This document shows positions 37,679 through 51,048 of a stretch of DNA of 64,000 nucleotides, one piece after another. The notes beneath the pieces were generated by a model that was not told the origin of the DNA, searched no databases, and saw nothing but the letters and a program-made list of their open reading frames with translations. Numbering within the stretch: position 1 is the stretch's first letter; every line of letters begins with the position of its first letter. The stretch is from Eucommia ulmoides (Eukaryota; Streptophyta; Magnoliopsida; Garryales; Eucommiaceae). A program made the translations under genes and the position numbers. The DNA lies in the NCBI GenBank assembly GCA_016647705.1, contig CM028340.1, forward strand, positions 15,763,001 through 15,827,000. Direction: 5' to 3'.

Positions 37679-38749
37679 TTATTTGAAAACTTGGGTTGCC
37701 TCCCAAAAAGCACTTGGTTTAACGTCATCGGCTTGACACGGAGAAGGACTCATCAAAGAGTTGTTTCCTCCCATAATATGTGTTATAAAACACAACATAT
37801 GGGTCTTGGTTTCGAATGCCCTCAAGCTTGGTGAGATGTGGCAATGAATGACATGTACTCTCAACTTGATTCGACTCTAGGTTATATGCTTGGTGGGCAT
37901 GAAAGAACGGAGTTGGGAGTAGTGGGGGACAAGCGAGCCACATCGGATCCTCGTAGATGTAATCGTCTTTGATCGGTGGTGACATCACAGTTTGGATCTC
38001 AAACAATGAAGATTCACAAGTATCGTCTTATGATTCTTCATCATCAATCCACTCTTGGGTTTTATCCTCATTCGAATCTTTGTTATTAAACATACCCAAG
38101 TTCCTCTCGCTCGTATTTGGTTCTTCAGGGTGGCTTTCATATATAGATGTGACTTTTGTGTCTCTCAGTGCCATCGTTCCTGACTCGGCCTCAATAAAGC
38201 TAACAAGTTGACCGATTTATGTCTCAAGAGACTTTACAGTCATGTCGATATCAGCGCAGGCCGTCTCAATTTTGTCAAGACGATCCTCATGCTCATTGAG
38301 ACGATCATGAGTTTCCCCAATGAATGTAGCGAATATTTCTTCCAGGGTGGGAGAAGACTCCATAGGTTGGTGCTAGGTGTCAATCCATGGCGTTGAAATG
38401 TTGGAATTATCCCCAAAGCTTTGGTAGCTTGTCGAATAATTCCAACTCTGACAGTTGAACTCCTCCATATCTTCCAATGAAAAATTGGCTTCGTCCACTG
38501 TTAGGTCATAAAAAGAGGTGGTACCATTTCCTCCTTCTACCCAAGTTTTCATTGTGGCTTGTAACCCGTCGAGGAAGTTGAGTAGTTGACACTCCTTCGG
38601 GAAACCATGATTGGGGAACCGAATGAGCAATTCCTTGTATCATTCCCATGCAAATAAAATAGCTCAGAATCTTGTTGAGAAAAACTCATGAGGAATTGTT
38701 GATGAGCCATCTCCAAGTACCTCGCAAAACAAACAAAAGTTAAACACAA
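37679..38749 (-). pseudogene. Gypsy-type gag remnant
   Basis: On the minus strand three overlapping open pieces read MAHQQFLMSFSQQDSELFY (38713 downward), RFPNHGFPKECQLLNFLDGL with WVEGGNGTTSFYDLTVDEAN (38630-38373), and a less conserved region to 37679. The NHGFP/FLDGL motif and 'SFYDLTVDEA' are typical of the gag of Athila/Tat elements. Frame changes and missing C-terminal parts make it non-functional. Confidence 0.7.
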
Positions 38750-38850
38750 AAATTAAAAACAAAATAAATGCCTAAATTAAAATCAAGTTACTTATTTACA
38801 ATATTAACAAAAATCTAAAACGCCAATCCCCAGCAACGGCACCAAAAACT

Positions 38851-39351
38851 TGGTAGCGATTTTTATTATCGCTACAATACTGCAAGTGTGCGGGTTAAGT
38901 TTTAATAGTATAGGAGGAGTATGGCTGTCGTATCCATAGAGATTGGTTTAGATCGTCGTTATGTATCGCGATTATCGTAACTTAATTTTATTTAGGCATT
39001 CAATTTTTGGGTTTTTATAAAAATAAAACTAAACTAAAATAAATACAAAAAGAAAATAAAGTATGGATTTTCTATGCACAAAGGTTCTAGGGGCTTGATT
39101 TCATCTGGTTATTCTCATGTTTTCCTATTAAGTAATTACTAGTTAATTTGGTTCATTCAATAATCAAGATCTTCGTGGCCAACATTGGTCTTGAAGTTAC
39201 AGCACCTGCACTCATTTTGCACATTTTCTCCCATTTATTTAAATACTTACAAAACAGTACTAAAACACATTAAACTAACAAAAATGCTTGAAAACACGCA
39301 AATATTTGAATTTAAAAGAACTTAATTTATTAGTAAATAAATCACTCATCA
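38851..39351 (-). repeat. 5' LTR of the gag-only element (676-bp deletion)
   Basis: This 501-bp copy matches the 3' LTR except that 'cttcgtg' runs directly into 'gccaacattgg', skipping what corresponds to 35245-35920. Four-base words cgtg and catg sit at the deletion edges in the longer copy. Confidence 0.82.
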
Positions 39352-39719
39352 TTTTTTCATTCCACACATTTCCCTACAAATAGAACCCCTTTCCTCCTAG
39401 TTTATACTCACAAAGATTCATAGAAAAACCCTTTGGGAACATTCAAAAATTAAGAAAAACCCCTAAAAGAGTGATTCTCATCGAAAGCCCTTTCGAAAAA
39501 CTGTCCACAAGAGAGAAAAAACCCAAGTATAGAGAATATTGGCCAGAACAGGTATGTTTTGTGATTTGTTTTTCAGCTTATTTTGTTTTTCTCGCAATTT
39601 AAATTCCTACAAGTTTATTTATTTTAATTGTCCAATAACTATATGAAAACGCAACACCGAGATGAGGTTCCTCATTCTCAATCTGAATCTTTGAACACTA
39701 CATGAGGACACCCATATCC

Positions 39720-39851
<132 letters not shown>

Positions 39852-40036
39852 CACATTCTTTTTATTTATCGCAATTCAAAAAAACTAAAAAAAAAGTAAG
39901 TCGTCCGATGATCTGATGAAAATACCGAGGTGCGTTTCTCGTGCTTAAATTTAATCCCCGAGTGTTAGGTGAATGATGTTTTCATTATTTATTTATTTAT
40001 TTATTATTTTCTTTATTTATTATTTTATTTTTATCA

Positions 40037-40078
<42 letters not shown>

Positions 40079-41479
40079 TATAAATATAAAAAACCAAAAA
40101 AAATATTAAAATCTTAGTTTGTGGGAATTAATCCTTATGAACCTTAGGATGAATCCGACGATTCAATAAATCCTGAGAGAGTTTTCTGTGACCTTGTTTT
40201 GATTTCCAACTAGAGTGGAATTTAGAAATGATTGATTTTAGGAAATCTCTTCCCGCGGTAAATTTTTTCGTGGGATTCCGCTTAAGTTTTCAAAAGATTA
40301 ATTTCGAAAAATTTGTTTCTATGATCTTCCCTTGATTCTCACTTCCATAGAATTTGAGGAAAATTAAATTTCTTTAAATTAATTGGGCAAACTTAAAATA
40401 GACATCATTTGCATCCATCTCGCATATTTATTTCATGTATCATTTATACGGTATGTTTAAGACACTTTCACCACTTACACTTTTTTTCATATATTTCATT
40501 ACATATAGTTTCTTTTAGCTTTCATAACCCATATTTATTTCTTATATCATTTAGATAACATGTTTAGGACACTTTCACCATTTACATTGTTTTATATCTT
40601 ATATATATAGGTTCTTTTAGAATTCATAAATTCATGCCACTTCTTCTCGTTTAGTCATGACACGTACACATACTTGCATTTTTTTTTCATATATATTAAA
40701 TAATTAAATCATTGCCATATATAATCACGTTAATCCATCTAATTCCCTAATTCATTCCCGTATTCACATCACTTGCATTGACATGCTTAAATTAAGACAA
40801 CTTCCCATGAAAATCATATAAGTAATTTTTAGGGCATTATTTTTACATAAATAAAGGTTCATATCAATTAGTTTAATATTGTCATTTGCATTAGCATACA
40901 TACCTTCATACTTTTTCACATATTTTAATTTTCCTATTTAAATCAAAGAAATCTCTCGGAAACATACATAAAACCACCACCCTAGGACTATCTTTGTCGA
41001 ATCCTTAATATTTGATAAGAGGTTCTACTGGGGGAACATTTCCAAAAAATACAAAAAACTTGTCCCATATTATTTTTGAAAAGTACCAAAAAGATTTCAT
41101 AAGAAGGAAAAAATGCTAAATAAAATAAAACGTTTGAATTAAACTAATTGAACTTAATTGGATATAATGTATCGTCTTCGGATGGGTGTCTTATAGTGCC
41201 TAACACCTTCCTCGAGCGTAATCGATCCCCGAGTTCTTAAATGAATATTTGGTTCGACCGTGTTTTTTGGAGTTAATTTTCACTTAGGCCTTTTAAATTT
41301 ATTTTTTCAAAAATTCGATGATCTAACACACCATTTAAATCCAATGTTAGGTGGTGCCTCTTTAGTTTTAAAAATGACCTAAGTACTTTTTGAGAAAATT
41401 GGTGCTTTAAAAAACCCCTATTCCTTTTACGCATTTATTGTTTTATATTCTTTTCCTTTCGAAAAATCGAGGCGTGTCA

Positions 41480-41766
41480 ACAATGACATATTTCAAAACA
41501 GAATATAACTACACTGAATAGTATCGAAATACACAGATATCATCAATGAATAGCAATTGAATATAAATCAATCCATCAAATTACTCTTATATAATAAAAT
41601 ATTATAAACATATTTCCCTATTAGCCATAGGATCGTTTCACTTCATGATCGGGAGTTATAACGGTACCGTAACCTGTACAACTATATAATCTAAGGTTGT
41701 CATTAGTGTTAGAGACATTCAATATCGCCAATGGTAGGATCCAACACATGATATAAACCACCATAT
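41480..41766 (-). repeat. Gypsy 3' LTR, inner part fused to integrase
   Basis: This continues the homology interrupted at 34516 and aligns with 46316-46610 ('agccataggatcgtttca', 'gatcgggagttataac.gta'). At 41766 it runs into the integrase codons for PYEALYG, with no 3' end of pol or purine tract between, showing a deletion. Confidence 0.82.
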
Positions 41767-44700
41767 AATGCTTCATATGGCACCATTTCAATTGCTGAAT
41801 GGTAGCTATTGTTATAAGCAAACTCCATCAGCATCAAATGATCATCCTAGCAACTAAAATATTCTAGAATGCAACCTCTCAACATATCCTCCGATATCTA
41901 AATTGCACGCTCTGATTGGCCATTAATCTGAGGATGAAAAGTTATACTAAATTTAAATTTAGTACCCAAAGCAACTTGAAGACTCGGTCAGAATTTCGAC
42001 GTAAATTTTGGATCTCTATCCGACACTATGGAAAATGTACACCATGTAATCTGACAATCTCGTCAATATATAATTTTGCATACTTGTCCAAGGAGTATGT
42101 GGCTTTTACAATCAGAAAATGAGCATACTTTGTAAGTCTATCAATAATTATCCAAATAGAATTATGTTCCTTTTGAGTACGGGACAATCCCAAAACAAAA
42201 TCCATTGTTATATGTTCCCACTTCCATTTCGGGATAGATAAAGGCTACAATAATCCTCTTGGACATTGGTGTTCAATCTTGACATGCTGACAAATAATAC
42301 ATCTGGTAACAAATTTCACAATTTCTTGTTTCATTCTATTCCACCAATAGTGTTCTTACAAGTCCTGATGCATTTTGATACTGCTTGGAAGCATTGCATA
42401 CATTGAGTTGTGCTCTTTCTCCAATATATCTTTATTCAAATCGGCATTGTTAGGCACACAAGTCTATTCTCAAACATCAAGGCTTCATTATTATTTCTAA
42501 TGCGATAGTCTATTCTTTACCCATTCTTCACTTCCTCCTTTAACTTCTCCAATTGGGCATCTGACTTCTACGCTTCTATAATACGGTCAATTAATGTCGG
42601 TTTCAAGGTTAAAGTTACAAGTAACGATGCAATCTGACCCATTTCCAACTTGACTTGCAGATCTTAATTTAGCATATAGGTTAGTATGAACAACTCGAAC
42701 ATGCATAACCAAACCTGACGATTTTTTACTTAATGCATCAACTACAATATTAGCCTTTCTATGATGATAATGGATAATACAATCATAATCCTTGATTAAT
42801 TCTATACAATGCCTCTGTCTTAGATTCAGTTCTTTCTGAGTAAACAAATATTTTAAACTCTGGTGATTAGTATATATCTTGCATGTCTTGCCATACAGAT
42901 AATGTCTCCAGAGTTTTAAGGCAAAACAATTGTCGTCAACTTCAAATCATGTGTCGGGTAGTTAGGTTCATAATTCTTTAATTGTTGAGAGGCATATGCA
43001 ATCACGTGGCCATGTTACATCAATACACAACCTAGGCCCTAGTGTGAAGCGTCACTGTATATTACAAAGTCACCACCTTCTGTTAGGAGAGAAAATATTG
43101 GCGCTGATATCAATCTATTCTTAAGCTCTTGGAAGCTCCGATCACATTGATCACTCCACTAAAATTTAGCTTATTTATGGTTCAAACAGGTCAACATAGC
43201 AGATATAATAGAAAATCCATGTGCAAACCGACGATAATAACCGTCCAATCCCAGGAAGTTTCGAATTTTCGTCACACTTTTCAGCCTCTTCCATTGAACA
43301 ACGGCTTTGACTTTCTTTGGGTTGACTAGTATACCATCACCCGAGATAACATGCCTAAAAAATACGACTCTATCCAGCAAAAACTCACATTTACTAAACT
43401 TCTCATACAATTGCTTCTCTCTGAAAATCTGTAGCACAATTTTGTGATGCTATGCATGCTCTTCTTTATTTCGGGAGTAAATAAGTATATCAATGATGAA
43501 CATTTTATGATAAACTGATCTAAGTAGGGAAGGAAGATCCGATTCATCAAATTCATAAATGTAGCTGGGGCATTCGTTAACCCAAATGGTATTAACTAAA
43601 AATTCATAATGTCCATACCTCGCATAAAACGCCGTCTTTGACACATTACTGTCTCTGATTTTCAACAGGTGATACCTAATCTAAGATCTATTTTTGAAAA
43701 TATCATGGCCTTCTGTAACTAATCAAACAAATCATTAATTCTAGGCAACGGGTATTAATTACAAACCATCACCTTTTTCAGTTCCCGGTAATCAATGCAC
43801 ATCCTCAAAGTGCCATCCTTTTTTCTTATAAACAACACTAGAGCTCCCCATGAAGAAATACTAAGTCTGATAAACCCATGGGCTAACAGATATTGCAACT
43901 GAATTTCCAATTCCTTCCGCTCAGTAGGTGTTGTGCGATAGGGTGGAATTGATATAGGATAAGTACTCGAAAGTAATTCAATAATGAATTTAATTTCTCT
44001 ATCCATTGGCTACCTTGACAATTCTTCTAGAAATATATCGGGATAATCTTCAACCACTGGGATATCTGTCAAATGTACCTCATTCTGACTAGCGTCAATT
44101 ACGTGTGCGAGGTATCCTTGGCATCCCTTCTTTAATAATTTCTTGACCTCTATAACTGAAATCATACTGATAGAGGTAATGATTATATCTCCTGAAAACA
44201 CAAACTTTAACTCATCTTGGACTTGAAAAGTAACTTTATTTTTTAAACAATCAAATGTGGCATGATGGCCGGATAGAAAATCCATACCCAGTATCACATC
44301 AAAATCATGAAATACTCAGGAGTAATATACCCACTAACAATTCTCTATCACCAATGCAAAGTAGACTATTTTTATACACACTATCTATTAACACTGACTC
44401 GCCCACAAGGGTAGAGATAATAATACCATATGATAGAGAAGTAGGAAATTTTCCTACATGCATCATAAAGGTCATCGAAACAAATGAAAGAGTAGAACCT
44501 GGATCAATAAGTATATGTGCATCTCTATCATATAAAGACATTATACTTGTAACTACATCTGGGGTAGCCTGGGAATCCTGCTAAGTAGTGGCAAATATAT
44601 GCCCCCGTGTTGGAGGTCTACCGGCCGATCCTTTACCTCTCCCTTAAACACTGCTAGGGCCAACACTACTAATATTGCTCGTAGATGGTCCAGAAATCGT

Positions 44701-44820
44701 AGCAAATTTTGGACAAAACGGAGATATGTAGCTCGGATCATGACAACGAGAATATATTGGGCCTGCCATGGGACAGTCTTTAACGAAATGGTCCGATGAA
44801 CTGCATTGATAGCATACTAT
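41767..44820 (-). pseudogene. Gypsy pol: zinc knuckle, PR, RT, RNase H, INT (broken)
   Basis: From high to low coordinates: CCHC knuckle CYQCSSSDHFVKDC (44814-44773), protease LIDPGSTLSFVS (about 44500), MILGMDFLSGH, RT with [37 protein letters not shown] and [14 protein letters not shown], where the FIDD box has become IID-I, then [13 protein letters not shown] and FLGLDGYYRRF, RNase H end with [23 protein letters not shown] and DALSKKS, integrase WKWEHITMDFVLGL and DRLTKYAHFL (about 42220-42120), and FAYNNSYHSAIEMVPYEALY ending at 41770. The order RT-RH-INT marks Ty3-gypsy; the RNase H/INT wording is chromovirus-like. Many stops and frameshifts. Confidence 0.9.
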
Positions 44821-45289
44821 TGTCCCAACTTGCTAAACATTTAGACCCTACCTTCCTGCTAACTTGAACTCTATCCAAGTACATTTTGTTGTTGCCCGGA
44901 ATATGATTGTCGTGGGCCTAGGCTCCTAACTAACTAATCAACTACCGGGGCCTAAGAAAGTTGGGGTCGAGGGCAAAGTCCCCGAGATGTACCACCTGGA
45001 TATCTGCTGGATGACATAAATCGACTCTTTTTGTATTGTTCACGATTCTCAGTGGCTTTTCGCACATATTTCTCTATTAATTTCGTTGTGCTCACTAGTT
45101 CAGCATAACTTTTGATCTGCTAAGTAGTCAACCTTAAACGTATTTACAAATCTAGCCCTTTTTGGAATTATATACATCTCGTTTTCTTATGTCTTTACCA
45201 AATCAGGAGTAAATCGGGACAAGACATCAAATTTGATTTCATATTTCAGAATTGACATCTTCCCTTGTTTCAGTTGTATGAATTCTTCC

Positions 45290-45560
45290 TCTATCTTGAA
45301 CGATAGGATTTAGGGAAATATTTTTCATTAAATATTACAACAAATTGATCCTAAGTGATCCCCTGGTCTAGAATTGAAATTAGTCTCTTCATTTTCTCCC
45401 ACCAATGTTCGACTTCCCCCTTCAGTTGGAACGTGGCAAGACGTACTCGACTGTCATCAATAATGCCCATCGCCTCGAATGCATGTTCTATATTCCTTAA
45501 CTAATTCTCAGCATCAGCAACTCCCTTAAAAATTAGGGGGTCAACTTCTTGAATCTTTTC
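45290..45560 (-). pseudogene. Gypsy gag (broken)
   Basis: On the minus strand the text reads DPLIFKGVADAEN, stop, LRNIEHAFEAMGI and RVRLATFQLKGEVEHWWEKM, the retrotransposon gag domain of plant Ty3-gypsy elements. Stops interrupt it, including one at the position of the conserved Trp before LRNIE. It leads towards the zinc knuckle at 44814. Confidence 0.8.
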
Positions 45561-45914
45561 AATAGCACAGTATGAGGATTGGTTGTTTCGGTTTGAGCCC
45601 TCTGGCATTCCATCACCTTTGTCTAGTGCTTTGTTAGTTGTGCAACAACCTGTAATACTCATTCCACAGCATTCAATCCTTTTTTTTAGGGTCCAGAATT
45701 TTCACTACTTTCATTTCCACATTTTATATTCAACATCTGAAATAAAAGTTAATAAAGAAAATTGCCAACAACACAGCAAACAGTGCATGATGCAAATGTA
45801 TTATTTAATAAAGTCAAAATAACTACCACTCACGTACTGAACCAACTTATCAACTCCATATCTTACGATCCACTACTGACAAGACAACCTAACAAGTCTA
45901 CAGAACCTATAACC

Positions 45915-45932
45915 TAAACTTTGATACAAAAA
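45915..45932 (-). other. Gypsy primer-binding site (decayed)
   Basis: On the minus strand TTTGTATCAAAGTTTAGG directly follows the 5' LTR; it resembles the initiator tRNA-Met site TGGTATCAGAGC with several changes. Confidence 0.55.
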
Positions 45933-47306
45933 ACTATCAAAACTCATGTCGGGTCCCAATGCCCGAGGTCAGGCATGACCTCTACTTGATGTTACTCAAC
46001 CAACCACAAATATACACTATTGTCAATTGATATAGATTCTCAAAATATTTATTAACTCAAAATTCAACGATTATACACAACCGACTATTCAGTAGCAAAA
46101 CTACAAAAAGTTCCAACTACTCACTCCCAACAGTTGTTATGATAACATCCAAAATAAAATCCACTATATCCTCTAACTCTACTTAGCTCCGGTAGTGGAT
46201 CCGTCTCTAGCTGAGGTACCAGAAACAAAATATTGTATCAGTGTACTGTCTTCATATTGTAAAAATCATTTATGGATCAAGCACATTTAGCAAAATTCAC
46301 TTTTCAAACAGAATATAGTCATAGTGATATTTTCCAAAATAGAATATAATCGCACTGAACAGTATCAAAATTCACAGATACCATTAATGAGTAGCAACTG
46401 AATATAAATCAACCAATCAAATCACTCTTATACAATAAAATACCAGAAACATATTTTTCTACTAGCCATAGGATCGTTTCACCACACGATCGGGAGTTAT
46501 AACAGTACCTTAACCTATACAAGTGTGCAATCTAAGGTTGTTATCAATGCGAGGAGCATTTAATATCTCCAATGATAGGAGCCAACACGTAGTATAAACC
46601 ACCATATCATAATGATAATTATTATTATCATCATCAACAATAAAAACAACAATAGTATATATTAACCATCTGTAGGACTTGTCCTCCTACCAGGTAACAA
46701 TACAACGTCTTATAGGATATGCTCTCCTATTAGGGGCAACAATATCCCGCAGGACATGCCCTCCTGTCGGGATCACACTATGACATTGTAGTATAATAAA
46801 TAAAATCAGTTTTCACATTTAACCATTTACTTGATCCATTTAATGTTATAAAATAATTCATTTTAATAAATCTTTTATTTTCACATTTTAGTACGAAAAT
46901 ACAATTTGCAATTTACATAGAAGACAGTACACTCACGTCGAAAATTCCATTGCTAATAGGCCATCATCAAAATATTGTCGTTGTCGGCATCATCTGTGAA
47001 TCTAACAATGACAGGGCCTAAATTAATAATTTATTTATTATGCAACGAAATGTGTGAAATGCGTGATGCTAATATGCAATTTTTTTCATTTCCAAATTTT
47101 CTTAATTATACAATATTTATTAAAATTGAACGTTTTATTTTATTAACCCAATATTAATTTTATAACTAAAATATTATAGTTAGATTTATAAAATTTATCA
47201 ATTAATAATTTAACTACTGAGAAAAATATTAATTAACTATTAATGATATTACTAGGCAATGAAATATCAAAAATATTATTATAATTGTAACTTTAAATTA
47301 ATTTTT

Positions 47307-47347
<41 letters not shown>

Positions 47348-47417
47348 TATTTGGAGAATCACCGCCTCTTCTCATCAATAATTAACCTGAATCTTGTTTT
47401 TAAGTAGAGTACAGTGT

Positions 47418-47453
<36 letters not shown>

Positions 47454-47813
47454 CATATATTATTTACACTAAGTAATCCTCTTAAAATTAGAAAAATATT
47501 AATTATATCTTAAAACTCTTAAAATCATATTTTAAATAACTTAATAATCTTAAAACTCTTAAAATTAGAAAAATATTAATTATATCTTAAAACTCTTAAA
47601 ATTATATTTTAAATAACTTAATAATCTCTAAACTTTTAAAAGTCAAAATTAAAATTAACATATTAGCCCCTAAAGTTTTAAAAATCAATTTTAAATACCA
47701 TAATAACCCCTAAAAATTTTAATATAAAATTTAAATAGCACAATGAACCCCATTATTTTTAAAATATTCTAAAATGCAACTAAAAATATACATATGCAAA
47801 ATCAGGTCTTACA
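45933..47813 (-). repeat. Gypsy 5' LTR
   Basis: The 1881-bp LTR starts TGTAAGACCTGATTTTGC on the minus strand and ends next to the primer site. It carries bracketed 'gtaggacttgtcctcctac' repeats (46673-46760), an AT microsatellite (47315-47344) and a CA microsatellite (47418-47444). Its first ~1.2 kb is missing from the rearranged 3' LTR but is partly matched by 1-2194. Confidence 0.82.
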
Positions 47814-47818
47814 CCATT

Positions 47819-48770
47819 GTTATGTTTTTTATATTCATGGGCACAACCTAAAATATAGAGTTATACATAACACTTGTTATCATTTTAAAGAAACAATACA
47901 TGGGCAGTTTAACCGTATTCTTCTTGTTGTGTTGAGATTGGACAAAGATTATTTGAAGTTGCCTGACTATGTGCTTAATGAATCAGAGGCAGCCAAGTGA
48001 AAATAGTTTCACGTGTTGGTTATTATGTTATACTAATTAAATTCTTATTTTCTTATATGAGCATGTTTATATTTTCTTTTCAATACATTTTAGAATTGTC
48101 TTGGAGCACTGGATGGTAGCCATATTCCTATAACCGATCCAGTGGAAAGACGATCTAGATATCGTAATAGGAAATGTAGTATTTCGATCAATATGTTAGG
48201 CGTGTGTAACCTGGACATGAAATTTACATACGTGTTACTTGGATGGGAGGGTTCTACATCTGATTCTTGAGTTCTGCGTAATACTATCAATAGACAACAA
48301 TGTTTACATATTTCACATGGTAAAAATAATTATATAGATTAATAATTTAGCAAATTTTTGAAAGTTTTAAATGTGAGTAATTATTTTTTTATGATGTAAA
48401 AAAGTATTACTGTGTGGATGCCGAGTATAACAATGGACAGGGACTTTTAGCGTCATATCGAGGCACGCGATACTATCTCAATGAATAAAGTGGTGATGCA
48501 CCACAAAATTATGAAGAAGTTTTTAATCTTCGACACTCTATTGTTAGGAATGCAATTAAACGATGTTTTGTAATTTTGAAAAAGCGATGGAGTATATTGC
48601 AGACGCCTTCTTTTTTTGACATCAAGACACACGTATGGATAATCAATGCATGTTGACTCCATAATTATATAGCAATTGAGAAGTCTTGTGATCCTATATT
48701 AGAAGCTGAACATTTGAATTTACTTAACTCGGTTGACGGTGAAATTTCAACTACAAGTGGAACAAGAACA
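47819..48770 (+). pseudogene. PIF/Harbinger transposase, C-terminal part
   Basis: Reading resumes with YVFYIHGHNLKYRVIHNTCY, HGQFNRILLVVLRL and YLKLP, then after a likely intron (about 48000-48094) CLGALDGSHIPITDP, which carries the first catalytic Asp of the DDE nuclease (DDE_4/HARBI1). GWEGSTSDS follows with the second Asp. RNAIKRCFVILKKRW near 48550-48585 matches the family motif NVIERxFGxLKxRW, with Lys in place of the third catalytic acid. Stops near 48269, 48487 and 48658 confirm inactivity. Confidence 0.85.
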
Positions 48771-49137
48771 TAACAATGAAGAACATATCACATGTGTTCA
48801 AGTTACTGATGAAGGGATAACATTTCGTGAGACAATGACAAAGAATATGTTTGGCAATTATTGAGCTAGGTGTAATTGATTGTTTATTATATGTTATGTT
48901 TTTTGTTTGACTTTATTACATCTTCTTATGTATCATTTGTGACTTTGATATGTTTAACATTCGGCAAATACTTTACCTATTCAAATAATGGAATTGTAAA
49001 TTACATGATCAAATATTTCAGCCCAAATAGTTATCCAAATAAGGGATTTGTAAATGATGAAATTTCAAAATCCAAGATTTTGAAGTTCCATCATTTGCAA
49101 TTGAATTTGTCAAATACCTTAATCAAACGTGACCTTA

Positions 49138-50890
49138 CAATCTCGACTCTTTTCATAGGCTCAGAAACAATTTTTACAATCCCTAATTCTTTTCACAAAC
49201 TAAGAATCAACATACCACTATTTTCATTTTCACAAATTTAGGATGAACCTTTACAATCACACTTGATTCAATTACAAAGAGAATCAAAATCTAGTTCTTT
49301 TCAAGGGAAAAGAATAACCTAACCTTTTTGCAGGACAAAGATCAAACCCTAACATTTTTTATAGAAAAAATATCAAAACCCTAGCTACCCTGATTAGACA
49401 CCGACCTAAATATGTCTAATCCACTCAAACTTGCAAATACAAAAATGGTCAGTTTCTTCCCATAAAGAGCTTTTACCACCTTAATACAAATATACTCGAT
49501 TCATGGCCTAAATAAAAATTACGCGGTAAATACAACATGAGAAAAATAAATTTGATTATAGAAATAAGCGGGTAGCACACAAGTAGTACATAATCAGATA
49601 ATTAATTGAAAACCGTTTACAATATTGTTAAGAATTAAGTTCAAAAATGATTTTTCTAATATCCTTTAACCAAGCAATGAATTATAAATAATCATAGAAA
49701 GCAATAAATAGATCAAGAACTTGAATAATAATTCCTCTTAGAAATCTTAGCAATAATTTCACGCTTATAAATTTCAAAACTAATTGTTTTTGATGTATTA
49801 AAATCCAATCCCGTAGGTCTCCACAAATAGGCCTAAAACTAGATCTCCAACGGCTAGTTTTTAAATATTATAGCATTCAATGATACCCTAAGACCCCATA
49901 TATCATATATGTTAAAAATAAATCTTTTTCATGTAAAAATATTCTTAGGAAATCTCAGCTTGGTTCTTAAAACATTTTTAAATCGAAATTCACTGAAAGA
50001 TGAAGAATTAAATCACTTTAATTAAAATAATATTAAAATAAATGGACAAAAAAATAAAGGATCACATATCTTATTGCAGTTAATGAAAATAATTCAAAAT
50101 CACTTAAAAACATCCCTTGGAATTAAAAAAAAAAAAAAAAAAAAGGATAGGATTTGACTAGAATCATATCAGCCAAAATTCTTGACTGACTTCGTCAGTC
50201 GACCGGTATCATGTCGTCGGTTGACTGACCCTTACACATTGATCAATTGATCAAAGCAATTAGTCTGATCAGTTGGCCGACTATTTATTGTCGGTTGACC
50301 AATTGGACCTGAAGGTCCCCCTTTCATCCAATTAAGGCTATTGTTCTTATCGGTTGACCGACCTTTCTTGCCAGTTGACTGAATAGACTAGCAGGTCTTT
50401 CATTCATCTTTCAAAACACACGGTTTAAGTTAGTCGATCAATCCCTTCCGTCGGTTGACCGAATTGACCCGGAAACTCATCATTTTAAGCATTAAAACCA
50501 TGTTTTCAATTAGGTCTGTATCCAAAACCATTTTTATGATTAACCAAATTATAAAAAAAAAACCATTTTAGGAACTTAAACTTATCACTTCTTACTAACA
50601 CATATAAAATTAATTTATTTTAAAATATTGTGTGTGATCCTAATTCGGGTTGCATTAAGAGTATATAAGTAAAGAGTTGTTTTCACTTAGTTGTCTTCAA
50701 TATTTTCAAAACTCTTCACATTATTATCATTTTCATTTTGCACCCGGTACATTTTCTTCAATGATTCCTCTTTAACAATTCTTCTTCATAAACACATTAC
50801 ATGGAACTATAAATCTAAAAACACTCAGTAAAAATATTCGTCCCATAAAACATCAACACTTAATTGTTCATCAAAACAGTGGATCCAACA
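49138..50890 (-). repeat. SIRE-like 3' LTR, main part
   Basis: After the TTA duplication the text follows the intact solo LTRs in order: 'gactcttttcataggctcag', 'ttcaagggaaaagaataacct', 'gattagacaccg', a TCGGTTGACCGA array at 50190-50465, then the end 'ttaattgttcatcaaaacag' and TCCAACA. The missing 302 bases lie at 32606-32907. Beyond it, on the minus strand side, is an A-rich decayed purine tract (50892-50903). Confidence 0.82.
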
Positions 50891-50987
50891 ATCTTTTTTT
50901 TTTTTTATGATGACAATTAACTTTGATGTTTTCTCACAAATATAACATAACCACGCTCCCCCTAAATCCAATGATGGGTATTTAAAT

Positions 50988-51008
50988 TCATTTAAGTACC
51001 GTTAGTGA

Positions 51009-51048
<40 letters not shown>

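Larger units (their letters stand above)
34914..39351 (-). mobile_element. Non-autonomous gypsy-type element with gag remnants only
   Basis: LTRs at 34914-36095 (3') and 38851-39351 (5') flank a 2.75-kb interior. Next to the 5' LTR, on the minus strand, TTTTGGTGCCGTTGCTGGGG (38828-38847) matches the 3' end of plant tRNA-Asp, the primer typical of Athila/Tat gypsy elements. The interior holds gag pieces but no protease, RT or integrase, so it is a LARD or TR-GAG-like element depending on helpers. Flanks gtttt (34909-34913) and ttttt (39352-39356) agree at four of five bases. Confidence 0.78.

Noticed and set aside
44255..44584. 109-residue plus-strand open frame
   Set aside because: Antisense shadow of the gypsy protease region.
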